Origin: Candidatus Helicobacter avicola
GTDB lineage: Bacteria; Campylobacterota; Campylobacteria; Campylobacterales; Helicobacteraceae
NCBI GenBank assembly: GCA_019112865.1
Contig: DXIN01000029.1
Span: 1-49,274, forward strand
Reading direction: 5' to 3'
Length of the DNA: 49,274 nt
Positions 34,130 through 42,344 of this stretch are shown one piece after another. The position numbers were made by a program, and so were the translations under genes. Below the pieces are notes generated by a model that saw nothing but the letters and a program-made list of their open reading frames with translations, had not been told where the DNA came from and ran no database searches. Positions within the stretch are counted from its first letter, which is position 1. Each line of letters opens with the position of its first letter.

Positions 34130-34190
34130 GTAATGGTTTTATTGCGCTTACCATAGTTTGTGTTTATTATTATAGCGATTTTTTCGTGTT

Positions 34191-34206
34191 TTGGCACTAT
34201 TTGTGC
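34191..34206 (+). promoter_or_regulatory. Candidate sigma-54 (RpoN) promoter
   Basis: TTGGCAC-TATTTGT-GC (34191-34206) has the invariant GG-N10-GC core of a -24/-12 promoter and matches TTGGCAC exactly; the -12 half GTGC differs from TTGC at one base. Start codon 34240 would follow a leader of about 20 bases. A -10-like TATTAT (34165-34170) nearby offers a sigma-70 alternative. Confidence 0.45.
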
Positions 34207-34239
34207 GACACATAACTACGGCTTAAGGAGTATGGCAAT

Positions 34240-36342
34240 ATGAATTTTTTCAAAAATCTTAAATTGGGTCATAAAATCGTCTTTGTTATTGTTATTATTT
34301 TGGTGGTGGGTATGGGGATTTTGACTTTTGTGATCAACACTCAAGTGCGCAATGTGATACAACACGATATTGAGGAGATTTTGCAAGCCAATACAGCGCG
34401 TTATGCTAACTATATACAGGGCAACTTCAACGAAGCTATTGCAGTGCTACAAACTGCGCGTGATGTCGTGTATCAAAAACTTCTAAATGCTGACCCAAAT
34501 ATTATCCAGACACTTAGCGTTACTTTAGAGCAAATGCTCAACGCTTCGGAGTGGATTTATGTCGGATATGCCTATATCCCCAATCCTTCACTTCGCGCAC
34601 AAGAGCAGCTTAGTAAAGATTCTCGATTTCTCACACCAAATGGGAAGCATGTAGTAACACTCATTAGTGATTATGAGCAACACAATGCCAAGATAATCCA
34701 ATCACCGGATTTTTTGACAGATTTACCAATCATACAGGAGATTATACAGACTAAAAAGGCGCATATCGGTGTCCCAAGGATTATGAAAATCCAAGATACT
34801 GAATTTACCGGGATTAGCGTGGCTATGCCTGTATTTTATCCAAATGGCGATGTAGCAGCGGTGATATCAGCGATTGTGAATCTCAAGGATATGTCCGATC
34901 ATCTGCTTGATAAACGATTTGATTTGTATGAGGGGAATTTGCGCTTTGTGATTACTGATGAGGCGATAGTCGCTATCCATCGTAACCAAACTATCATCGG
35001 CAAGGACGCGCGTGATATCAATAAGCACCCAAGTATGCAAGATCTCTATAGGGCTGTGAGAGATCACAAAAATACGATCTTGCTCTATACGACTTTCGAA
35101 GCTCAATCTCCATCGGTGGCATCTGTACGCACATTTGATATCGGGCATGGGGATTTGGTGGGGCATTGGGCTATGGTGATGACTGCGCCCATAAATGAGG
35201 TATATGCGCCACTCACAGAGCTTTCGTGGATCGTGATTGGGAGTAATATAGGGATTTTGTGTTTTGTGATACTTGTGAGTTTGTTTGTGATACATAAATT
35301 CGTAACTATACGCATAGGAGCGATTTTGGACGCTCTTATGTCATTTTTCCAACTTTTGCATTACAAAAAAGTCGATGTGCGTCCTATTAGAATCCGTGCT
35401 AATGATGAACTTGGTGCGATGGGTAGGACACTCAACGAAAATATTCAATACATAGAGACAAATCTCACACAAGATTCTCGCTTAGTTGATGAAGTGGTGG
35501 CGATTGTCGATGAAGCCAAGCAAGGACGATTTGGCAAGACTGTCGTGCAGACAAGTTTCAATCCCCAAACAAACCGATTAAGAGATTCTCTCAATGAAAT
35601 GTCCCAAACTCTTGCAAGTCTTGTAGGTGATGATCTTGCAGATCCTACGAGAGTGTTTGGTGCATATCAGAGCAACGACTTCACGCAAAGGGTGCAAGAT
35701 CCACGAGGTATGGAGCTAGGAGTGAATGCGCTAGGAGATTCTATAAGTGCGATGTTATCGGCTAGTGCAGGTTTTGCCAAAGATTTGGCTACACAAAGTG
35801 AGGAACTCAAAACCTCTATGCAAAAACTCACTGATGGTAACCAATCTCAAGCAAGCTCACTAGAACAATCTGCAGCAGCAGTAGAAGAGATAAGTTCTTC
35901 TATGCAAAGCCTCAATGATAGAACGATTGAGGCGACCAAACAAGCAGAGGATATTAAAAATATTGTGGGCGTGATAAAAGATATTGCCGATCAGACCAAT
36001 CTCCTTGCACTCAATGCTGCTATTGAGGCAGCGCGTGCAGGTGATCATGGACGAGGATTTGCTGTAGTGGCAGATGAGGTAAGGAAGCTTGCCGAACGCA
36101 CGACAAAGTCTCTAGGTGAGATTGATGCAAATGTCAATGTGCTTGTCCAGAGTGTCAATGAAATGTCAGATTCTATACGCGAACAAAATGAGGGCTTGGG
36201 ACATATCAATGAATCCATTACGCATTTGGAAACCCTCACGCAAGAAAATGTGAGTATAGCGCGCATAACTAACACCATTACACAAAAAGTTAATGATATA
36301 GCTACAGAGATTCTGCAAGATGTGGAAAAAAAGAAATTCTAG
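34240..36342 (+). CDS. Methyl-accepting chemotaxis protein with double Cache sensor
   Basis: The 700-residue receptor has a first membrane helix at about 11-32, a periplasmic region of about 300 residues with dCache features ([59 protein letters not shown]), a second membrane helix at about 332-358 and a HAMP-type linker. It then has the signalling hairpin with tip [20 protein letters not shown] and [20 protein letters not shown]. The [20 protein letters not shown] ascending helix is classic. It differs from the receptor at 8222 in its sensor but ends likewise (VEKKKF). AAGGAG (34225-34230) precedes the ATG. dCache receptors in Helicobacter and Campylobacter often sense amino acids or organic acids; the ligand is not known here. 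Confidence 0.94.
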   Translation: MNFFKNLKLGHKIVFVIVIILVVGMGILTFVINTQVRNVIQHDIEEILQANTARYANYIQGNFNEAIAVLQTARDVVYQKLLNADPNIIQTLSVTLEQMLNASEWIYVGYAYIPNPSLRAQEQLSKDSRFLTPNGKHVVTLISDYEQHNAKIIQSPDFLTDLPIIQEIIQTKKAHIGVPRIMKIQDTEFTGISVAMPVFYPNGDVAAVISAIVNLKDMSDHLLDKRFDLYEGNLRFVITDEAIVAIHRNQTIIGKDARDINKHPSMQDLYRAVRDHKNTILLYTTFEAQSPSVASVRTFDIGHGDLVGHWAMVMTAPINEVYAPLTELSWIVIGSNIGILCFVILVSLFVIHKFVTIRIGAILDALMSFFQLLHYKKVDVRPIRIRANDELGAMGRTLNENIQYIETNLTQDSRLVDEVVAIVDEAKQGRFGKTVVQTSFNPQTNRLRDSLNEMSQTLASLVGDDLADPTRVFGAYQSNDFTQRVQDPRGMELGVNALGDSISAMLSASAGFAKDLATQSEELKTSMQKLTDGNQSQASSLEQSAAAVEEISSSMQSLNDRTIEATKQAEDIKNIVGVIKDIADQTNLLALNAAIEAARAGDHGRGFAVVADEVRKLAERTTKSLGEIDANVNVLVQSVNEMSDSIREQNEGLGHINESITHLETLTQENVSIARITNTITQKVNDIATEILQDVEKKKF

Positions 36343-36380
36343 CTTTTTGGTGGCTTACACTTTTTTGTGAGATTGCTAGA

Positions 36381-36433
36381 CCGAGGTAATGAGGGGACTT
36401 AATCCCTCCTCCGAAGTCCCCTCATTACCTCGG
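36381..36433. terminator. Long perfect hairpin between convergent genes
   Basis: Twenty bases (36381-36400, starting CCGAGGTAAT) are exactly complementary to 36414-36433 (ending TTACCTCGG), with a 13-base loop. It lies 38 bases after the chemoreceptor stop and 11 bases before the end of the convergent DUF354 gene. A bidirectional terminator is likely, although only a short TTT follows. The stem is much longer than the usual intrinsic terminator. Confidence 0.65.
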
Positions 36434-36443
36434 TTTGGTGTAT

Positions 36444-37532
36444 TTAGAATCTCTGTTGGTAAAATCGTCGTTTTAGTTCTGTGATGATGTTATCGATAGC
36501 CTGCTCTTTGGGTGTGCGAAAAAATAGAGAATCTTGCCTTGTCTTTGGCGAGGGATTCTGGAGGGCTTGGCGCGTGAGGGCTAGCACTTCTTGCGCGCTT
36601 GTAGTGTGGGTCATCAGGCGATGTCTTAGTAGGTATTTGTCATGAAAAAGTAGCAAAGAACGCGTAGAAATCGTGGGTATGCCAAGATAGCAAGATTCTA
36701 GATTCATCGTGCCACCACCACCTACTAGCACATCGACAAAGGGGTAAAAATCCTCTGGTGCGAACTTTTGGCGCGCAATATAGACATTATCAAGTCCTCC
36801 AAACTCTCTCTCTAGCTCCTCACTTCCATAACGTGGCATAATGACAATATTTGCATCAAGGTTTTGTGCTAGCAGCGGGATACTCTCATAGATTACTGGT
36901 AGTTTGCGTGCGACATAGTGGGCTTTGTATTCTTCCTCACGCACGAGAATTGTGGGGCGGTGTGTGGGTAGAGAGAGAATCTGTCGCAAGTCTCTGCCTT
37001 GAGGCATATCCTGCAGCCACAATGCCACATCGATAAAGGGATAACTGATAAGATTCTCTGCGCTCATACCAAGTAGCTTGAAGCATTCCTGCGGTAACAC
37101 AAAGGGATAAAAAATGAGACTTGAGAGTGGGAGCGTGAGACGCGCGAGTTTGGTGAGCAGATGTGCCTCACAAGTATGCCCTGCTATGGGCGTATCGGCA
37201 AAATGCACAATGGGTATGCCAAGCCCAAAGGCAAACTGCACCGCGTCAGCACTCGCACCCGTGATAAGCAGTGTGGGGAGTTTATCACCAAAGAGACGCA
37301 AAAACATCTCCTGTCTCTGTAATCGCGCATGGAATTTCCCCTCCTTACTCGCTCCTCCATAGTTGCCTATGCAGTGATGAGGGATAGCAAAGAGTTCTAA
37401 AAGCCGCACGCACTCATCATAGTCGCTACTTGCACGCGTGGTGATAAGTAACTCATCAAGTATGTTAAGTTTGGGCAAAAGTGTGCGAAAAAATAGCACA
37501 TACTTGGGATCAGTGATGTCAAGCCAAATCAT
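36444..37532 (-). CDS. DUF354 family protein (glycosyltransferase-like)
   Basis: The 362-residue product begins WLDITDPKYVLFFRTLLPKL and has LLITTRASSDYDECVRLLE and, near residue 270, VGGGGTMNLESCYLGIPTIST. This matches DUF354, a family with a GT-B (glycosyltransferase-like) fold and no firmly assigned substrate, found in archaea and Campylobacterota. The HFADTPIAG segment may be the other half of the sugar-nucleotide site. No membrane segments. It overlaps the upstream HIRAN-like gene by four bases (ATGA). Confidence 0.8.
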   Translation of the reverse strand: MIWLDITDPKYVLFFRTLLPKLNILDELLITTRASSDYDECVRLLELFAIPHHCIGNYGGASKEGKFHARLQRQEMFLRLFGDKLPTLLITGASADAVQFAFGLGIPIVHFADTPIAGHTCEAHLLTKLARLTLPLSSLIFYPFVLPQECFKLLGMSAENLISYPFIDVALWLQDMPQGRDLRQILSLPTHRPTILVREEEYKAHYVARKLPVIYESIPLLAQNLDANIVIMPRYGSEELEREFGGLDNVYIARQKFAPEDFYPFVDVLVGGGGTMNLESCYLGIPTISTRSLLLFHDKYLLRHRLMTHTTSAQEVLALTRQALQNPSPKTRQDSLFFRTPKEQAIDNIITELKRRFYQQRF

Positions 37533-37855
37533 CGTGTAAGGAGAAGTAGTCTTTGTGGGGCTGGGATAAGCTCACATATCGCCCAATTTTGCGCGATAAA
37601 CTCGACTTTGGCATAGCCTTGCGTGGTGAAATCAAAATAGATTCCACGCGCACTAACACAACCCTCAAAAAGTAGTTGTGCCGTGTTGGCAAGGTAGCCT
37701 ATTGTGCCGATGTAGGGAAGTTGAGCATAGATAGCGTAGGGGTCATAGGGATTATGTGGGTCTTTGGTAAGACGTAAGATTCTATGTGGGCGTAAGAAAG
37801 CCCTGTTTCCAAAACTCTGCAAGCCAATGATAAGAATGTGCTTTTTGTGCTTCAT
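37529..37855 (-). CDS. Small HIRAN-like domain protein
   Basis: The 108-residue product resembles a stand-alone HIRAN domain: IGLQSFGNRAFLRPHRILRL, then KDPHNPYDPYAIYAQ and IGTIGYLANTAQLLFEG. HIRAN domains occur in Rad5/HLTF, where they bind 3' ends of DNA; stand-alone bacterial copies exist but their roles are poorly known. This identification rests on recalled motif spacing. It is placed between thyX (20 bases upstream) and the DUF354 gene (four-base overlap), so the three are probably one transcript. Confidence 0.6.
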   Translation of the reverse strand: MKHKKHILIIGLQSFGNRAFLRPHRILRLTKDPHNPYDPYAIYAQLPYIGTIGYLANTAQLLFEGCVSARGIYFDFTTQGYAKVEFIAQNWAICELIPAPQRLLLLTR

Positions 37856-37875
37856 AGAGTTTCCTTGGATTCTTG

Positions 37876-38511
37876 CTATGACTTGGTGTCATCTTGAAGA
37901 CAATGGCTAAAGAGATATTTGTGTGAATCTGGCAAAGCATCAAAGATGGCGCGTGCAAGGTTTTGAATCTCCCAAAGCGCGCTTCTTGCACTGCGCAATG
38001 AAAGAAAGTTTTGCAACGATCGCGCATTGATACTCCACGAGAGTTCGGTTTTGTAAGATTCTGGCATACAAAATTTTGCTAAATCATTGCTAATCCCCTC
38101 ACTAAGCAAGATTCTAAGATTTTCTAATGCACGCACACTGGCTTCATTGACTTTTGGCTCTTGACAAAATACAAGAAATTGTTGCGCACGTGTGAGATTG
38201 ATAGAATCTAGTGGCAAAAAACTCTCACAGCTTTTAAGTTCTTTGAGTGTATAGCGCGAGGATTTTACGCTTAGGCTCGCCATTCTGTGTCGTGCTAACT
38301 CTTGTAGGCACGCTCGCGAAATGCCTTTGATATAAAAGTTATAAAACAAATGTTCCAAGGTCGAGCTGTGCTTGTTTTTGTTGCCCACACGATCAATAAG
38401 TGCCAAATCCTTCTCACCACCATTATCGCTTTTATCAAAGCTCTGCCAACAAGTCCTAATAGCATTTGAACAAATTTCTAAGGGTGTGGCGTGTAAAAGA
38501 GTAATTTGCAT
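37876..38511 (-). CDS. thyX: Flavin-dependent thymidylate synthase ThyX
   Basis: ThyX makes dTMP from dUMP using methylene-tetrahydrofolate and FAD; many Campylobacterota use it in place of ThyA. The 211-residue product has the diagnostic RHRxxSxxxxSxR motif as RHRMASLSVKSSR (about residues 75-87), preceded by STLEHLFYNFYIKGISRACLQELA. It also has the downstream NARSLQNFLSLRSA segment and Arg-rich ending typical of the family. It is the first gene of a three-gene group with the HIRAN-like and DUF354 genes. Confidence 0.95.
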   Translation of the reverse strand: MQITLLHATPLEICSNAIRTCWQSFDKSDNGGEKDLALIDRVGNKNKHSSTLEHLFYNFYIKGISRACLQELARHRMASLSVKSSRYTLKELKSCESFLPLDSINLTRAQQFLVFCQEPKVNEASVRALENLRILLSEGISNDLAKFCMPESYKTELSWSINARSLQNFLSLRSARSALWEIQNLARAIFDALPDSHKYLFSHCLQDDTKS

Positions 38512-38738
38512 AACAATCCTTTGTGTGAGCTTTGGCAGATTATAGCTAAAGTTTGGTTAAAACAAAGTAGATTCTGCATATATTGGTATAGTGGCATTTA
38601 GGATTGATAGTGTGGTAGGGTTTGCAAAAATAATAAAGGTTTTGTTATAAAAAATACAAGTTTTTTGAAAAAGTCTTGCATTTTTTAGTGGGTTTTCTGT
38701 AAAGTGGTTTCACAAACAAATAATGTAAGGAGAGTTGT

Positions 38739-40310
38739 ATGCAAGATAGACGCAAAGCCTTGAAGATTATTGCCGGAGGTGTAGGAATCTGTGCGTTGCC
38801 AATAAGCGCGATTGCCAAGGTATTTGAAGATGAGATTCCAAAATGGGATAGGGAGTTTGATGCTATTGTCGTGGGGAGTGGCTATGCGGGATCAGCAGCC
38901 ATGCAAAGCCTGCTAGATAATGGCATAAAAAATGTCGTGATGATAGACAAAATGCCCTACCTAGGCGGAAATAGTGCTTATAGTGGAGGCAAAATCGCGG
39001 TGGCTGGCTCGCGATTCCAAAAAGAAGAGAATGTAGAGGATTCTAAAGAAAAGTTTGTCGCTGACATCTTAAAAAGTGGGCACAATCTCAACGACAAGGC
39101 ACTCGTGGATATTATGGTGGAGGACGCACCCCGCACATTAGAGTGGCTTATGGCAAGTGGTGTGAAGTTTAGCGCGCTCACGCGTAGTGGCGGACACTCG
39201 GTGGCGCGATCACTCTCGCCGGGTGTGGGTAGCTACATCACGCGTCCGCTGCAAGAGAAGATCCAAAAAGATGGTGGCAAGATTCTCACGCGTGTGATAA
39301 TGGACGGCATCGTGTATGACAAAAAGGGCAATGTGATTGGGCTTAAGGTGCGTGAGAAATATCAGTTTGACTTTAATCCCGATGCTATAGAATCTGCGAA
39401 TAAAAGCGGACAGGTCAAATACTACAAGGCTTGGGGTGGTGTGATACTTGCCACAGGTGGCTGGGGTGCGGACTATCGGTTTCGCTCGCGTTTTGATTCT
39501 AGCCTCACCAAAGAGTTTAAGACGACTAACCACCTCGGCGCGACAGGCTACACAGCAGAGATTCTACTCAAAGACAATGTCAAGTTTGTGGATATGCAAT
39601 ATATCCAAAGTATGCATGTTACGAGTTTTGATGAAGGGGGCTTTGGGTTTGGGTATCGATTCATCACGCAAGCTTATGATTATGGAATCGCGATTGATCC
39701 AAAGAGTGGTAAGCGGTTTTTTAACGAAATCGCTGATAGAAAAATCGGCTCGGACGCAATCCTCAAAGTAACGGCACAAAATGACGGAATCCCACCGGTG
39801 GTAATCACTGATGTGGAGGGAGCGAAGACGATTAAACTACCTGATTTGCAACGCGGTATGCTCGCAGGTGCAGTGCGGCAGTTTGAATCTCTTGATGAAC
39901 TCATTGCGTATTATGGGATTAACAAAGAGCCGTTTTTGGAGCAACTCAAGCGATACAATAGCTTTGTCGATGAGGCAGCCAAAAATCCAAACTACACAGA
40001 TCCAGAGTTTGGGCGCAATTTCTCGCAGTTTAAAGGCAAATATATCAAGGTAGAAAAACCTCCATTTTTTGCCGCGCGTCCGGGACCTAAAGTGCATCAT
40101 TGTATGGGCGGGGTCAAAACCACGACTTGGTGTGAAGTGTATGATAATGATCTAAAAATCATCAAGGGCTTGTATGCGTGTGGAGAGCTCACAGGTGGAA
40201 GGCATGGGTATAATCGCCTAGGAAGCTGTGCGGTGCTGGATTGTCTCGTGTATGGAATGCGTGCGGGCGAGGCGTTAGCGAAACGATACAATGCAATAAG
40301 GAGTGTGTGA
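38739..40310 (+). CDS. fccA: Flavocytochrome c flavoprotein subunit (FccA-like periplasmic reductase)
   Basis: The 523-residue product carries a Tat signal (DRRKALKIIAGG, with ALPISAIA before cleavage), so it is exported folded with FAD. It has the FAD-binding GSGYAGSA and a fumarate reductase-type active-site set: Arg in EIADRK, His in PKVHHCMGG and Arg in GYNRLG. The MQYIQSMHVTS segment corresponds to the substrate-clamp His region but is not the standard HP(T/E) form. It lacks its own heme domain; that is supplied by the next gene. In Wolinella, FccA with FccB and FccC is associated with methacrylate reductase activity. Substrate here is unproven: it may be fumarate, methacrylate or a related enoate. 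AAGGAG precedes the ATG. Confidence 0.88.
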   Translation: MQDRRKALKIIAGGVGICALPISAIAKVFEDEIPKWDREFDAIVVGSGYAGSAAMQSLLDNGIKNVVMIDKMPYLGGNSAYSGGKIAVAGSRFQKEENVEDSKEKFVADILKSGHNLNDKALVDIMVEDAPRTLEWLMASGVKFSALTRSGGHSVARSLSPGVGSYITRPLQEKIQKDGGKILTRVIMDGIVYDKKGNVIGLKVREKYQFDFNPDAIESANKSGQVKYYKAWGGVILATGGWGADYRFRSRFDSSLTKEFKTTNHLGATGYTAEILLKDNVKFVDMQYIQSMHVTSFDEGGFGFGYRFITQAYDYGIAIDPKSGKRFFNEIADRKIGSDAILKVTAQNDGIPPVVITDVEGAKTIKLPDLQRGMLAGAVRQFESLDELIAYYGINKEPFLEQLKRYNSFVDEAAKNPNYTDPEFGRNFSQFKGKYIKVEKPPFFAARPGPKVHHCMGGVKTTTWCEVYDNDLKIIKGLYACGELTGGRHGYNRLGSCAVLDCLVYGMRAGEALAKRYNAIRSV

Positions 40311-40762
40311 TGAGGTGGATTGTCGTGTGTATGATACTATGCAGTGCGTTTGTATGGGCAGAGGGTGTGAGAGAGAATCCTCTAAGGGATTCTAAAGGGC
40401 AGATTCCAAGCGCGTTTGATGAGGAGCATTTCCCCATCTATGGAATCCACAAAAAGCTAGAACTTTCCTGCACAGATTGCCATTTGGAAAAGGAACCAAA
40501 GGAGTATTCTAGTGCGATGAATAGGAGCTGTGAGAAATGTCATGGGGATTCTCAAAAGCTTGCAGACTATACGAGTGGATTGGGGCATAACAACAATATC
40601 CACCAAAGCCCACATTATGAGAGCTTGGATTGTGATATTTGCCACAAAAGCCATATTGATGTGAGCGTGGGGGCAGAGAATCTAAACTCCAACAAAGCTC
40701 CAAAAGTCTTGTGTGCGCAATGCCACGGACAAGAAGCTATGCAAAACCTAATAGCGAGGTGA
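40310..40762 (+). CDS. fccB: Periplasmic tetraheme cytochrome c subunit (FccB-like)
   Basis: The 150-residue product has a Sec signal peptide (RWIVVCMILCSAFVWA) and four CxxCH heme motifs: CTDCH, CEKCH, CDICH and CAQCH, with several extra His for distal ligands. This is the pattern of the heme domain of flavocytochrome c3 fumarate reductases and FccB. It would pass electrons to FccA. ATG 40310 overlaps the fccA stop (TGATG), so the two are coupled. Confidence 0.88.
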   Translation: MRWIVVCMILCSAFVWAEGVRENPLRDSKGQIPSAFDEEHFPIYGIHKKLELSCTDCHLEKEPKEYSSAMNRSCEKCHGDSQKLADYTSGLGHNNNIHQSPHYESLDCDICHKSHIDVSVGAENLNSNKAPKVLCAQCHGQEAMQNLIAR

Positions 40763-40766
40763 GGTT

Positions 40767-41366
40767 ATGAAAAATAAAGTCTTGTATATAGTTGTGGTAA
40801 GTGTTTTTGCGACATTGATTGTTACTTCGTTGGGTTATAAGGCGGTGATAGCAACGGGCGAGTATCCATTTTGCGGGAGTTGCCACGCATGGGATGGGGC
40901 GATTGCAGAGAGCAATATCGCCGATACGATTCATGGCGCAAGCAACCCAAAGGGCGTGCAAGCCACCTGCACACAATGCCACTTGCCCCATGATAGTTTG
41001 CATAATTACCTCTTCACAAAGGCTAAAAATGGCATCGCAGAGGGCTGGATAGCGCTCACAGGCGATCCAAGCGCAAAAGACTGGCTGGGCAATAGAGAGC
41101 ACGCGCGCAAACACTATACCTTTGATAGTTCGTGCCTAAAATGCCATCAAAATGCTTTCACGCCCGAAAACGCACTCAAAACTTCAGGCATTAGCAAAAT
41201 GCACCAAAAGTATTTGGAGTTTAAAGGCACAAGTGAAGCGATGAAATGCACGGACTGCCACAAGCATGTCGGACATACAAATCTCGGTGGCACACTCTAT
41301 AGTCTCAAGAGTAAAGAAGCTGCAAATTGGGAGGAGTGGGAGGCACTGCGCGCGCAGGTGAAATAA
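40767..41366 (+). CDS. fccC: NapC/NirT family membrane-bound tetraheme cytochrome c (FccC-like)
   Basis: The 199-residue product has one N-terminal membrane anchor (LYIVVVSVFATLIVTSLGYKAVIA) and four heme motifs: CGSCH, CTQCH, CLKCH and CTDCH. NapC/NirT cytochromes take electrons from menaquinol and pass them to periplasmic partners, here probably FccB. The gene starts five bases after fccB. The three genes make a complete menaquinol-to-enoate electron chain. A hairpin directly follows the stop. Confidence 0.88.
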   Translation: MKNKVLYIVVVSVFATLIVTSLGYKAVIATGEYPFCGSCHAWDGAIAESNIADTIHGASNPKGVQATCTQCHLPHDSLHNYLFTKAKNGIAEGWIALTGDPSAKDWLGNREHARKHYTFDSSCLKCHQNAFTPENALKTSGISKMHQKYLEFKGTSEAMKCTDCHKHVGHTNLGGTLYSLKSKEAANWEEWEALRAQVK

Positions 41367-41395
41367 ACACATAGTGAGGGTTGCTCACTATGTGT
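41367..41395. terminator. Hairpin after fccC
   Basis: ACACATAGTGAG (41367-41378) pairs exactly with CTCACTATGTGT (41384-41395) across a GGTTG loop, directly after the fccC stop. On the minus strand the stem is followed by TTTATTT, so it can also end the transcript of the convergent lipoprotein gene. Confidence 0.7.
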
Positions 41396-41407
41396 TGAGT
41401 AGGGTGT

Positions 41408-41872
41408 CTATTTGTTTCCGCACTCAAAGACTTGGGCGTGGATTCTATGGGATTCTAACCTAGCAGAGATAGCTCCTTGTGGTGCGCCATCTGTGCAATC
41501 AACCATTTGCATCTTTGCGTCTTTTTGGAATTTTGCTTGACACATTACTTTCTCTTTCGTGATGGCTAACATAATGCGTTTGCCATTGCTTGCGACATTT
41601 CCGGCTTCATTTTTTAGGTCATTAAGCGCACTTTCGCGCAACAATTCCCCAGTAACACCTCGTGTATTTCCTACATTGTCCTTACCCTCAACCTCTCCTA
41701 GTATTACACAATTATAAGGCGTGCTTTTAGCAATCGTGATACCCTTGCCCTGTGCTTCAAGTGCTTTAGGTGTGTATTGTGGTAGGGGTTGTGGTTCTGG
41801 TCCGAAACAACCGCTTAGAAGTAGTGCCGCTCCAATAGATAAGGCTCCAAATGATAAAGCAGAGACTTTCAT
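41408..41872 (-). CDS. DUF4156-like lipoprotein
   Basis: The 154-residue product has a lipoprotein signal peptide with lipobox LLLSGC (Cys about residue 22), then a proline-rich linker and a domain with YNCVILGEVEGKDNV and ALNDLKNEAGNVASNGKRIML, which resembles DUF4156. Envelope attachment is expected; the function is unknown. Its promoter region is a 30-base palindrome shared with the divergent XRE gene. AGGAG precedes the ATG. Confidence 0.7.
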   Translation of the reverse strand: MKVSALSFGALSIGAALLLSGCFGPEPQPLPQYTPKALEAQGKGITIAKSTPYNCVILGEVEGKDNVGNTRGVTGELLRESALNDLKNEAGNVASNGKRIMLAITKEKVMCQAKFQKDAKMQMVDCTDGAPQGAISARLESHRIHAQVFECGNK

Positions 41873-41896
41873 AGTTCGCTCCTATAGGTAATTTTG

Positions 41897-41926
41897 AATT
41901 TCACTCTATTATAATAGAGTGAAATT
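41897..41926. promoter_or_regulatory. Perfect 30-base palindrome over the lipoprotein promoter
   Basis: AATTTCACTCTATTA and its exact complement run from 41897 to 41926. The palindrome contains TATAAT on the minus strand (41913-41908), which would start the lipoprotein transcript about 29 bases before its ATG. A second, imperfect copy lies 30 bases away upstream of the XRE gene, so these look like operators for that regulator. Confidence 0.65.
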
Positions 41927-41955
41927 GGATTATAAACAAACTAAACTTAAAAAAA

Positions 41956-41970
41956 TCTATTATAGTAGAG
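41956..41970. promoter_or_regulatory. Second operator-like site, over the XRE gene promoter
   Basis: TCTATTATAGTAGAG shares TCTATTATA-TAGAG with the palindrome at 41897-41926 and is itself an imperfect palindrome. It includes a -10-like TATAGT (41961-41966) for the XRE gene that starts at 41979, so the regulator probably controls its own promoter. Confidence 0.5.
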
Positions 41971-41978
41971 TTTAGGAT

Positions 41979-42230
41979 ATGATAAACGATTTTTATGAGT
42001 GTGATAGGGATCAAATACAGGATTTTTATCGCCATATTGCCAAAAATGTTGCAAGAGTGCGGAAAGAAAAGGGGCTTTCTCAACTTGACTTAAGTCTTGC
42101 GATAGGGTATAAATCAGTTTCTTTAATCGCAGGAGCAGAAGCTGGATATAAAAATATCCACTTTAATTTGGAACATCTCTATAAAATTTCAAAAGTTTTA
42201 GAAGTCGATATAAAAGAGTTTTTTGTGTGA
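41979..42230 (+). CDS. XRE family transcriptional regulator
   Basis: The 83-residue protein is a single helix-turn-helix domain of the Cro/C1 type: IAKNVARVRKEKGLSQLDLSLAIGYKSVSLIAGAEAG, then INFNLEHLYKISKVLEVDIKEFFV-like helix 4-5. An extra N-terminal segment (DRDQIQDFYRH) precedes it. No good ribosome binding site is seen: AGG is only two bases before the ATG, and the -10 candidate lies 13-18 bases upstream, so the message may be leaderless. It probably represses itself and the divergent lipoprotein gene. Confidence 0.8.
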   Translation: MINDFYECDRDQIQDFYRHIAKNVARVRKEKGLSQLDLSLAIGYKSVSLIAGAEAGYKNIHFNLEHLYKISKVLEVDIKEFFV

Positions 42231-42344
42231 TGCAATTTGTTTAATTGATTGTTGATTTTGTGTGTAGTATGGATTCTAAATAGTTCTTTCTGCGCAGACT
42301 GCTTTGTAGCGTTGGTTATGCAAGTGGATTTATCCTCAATGCCA

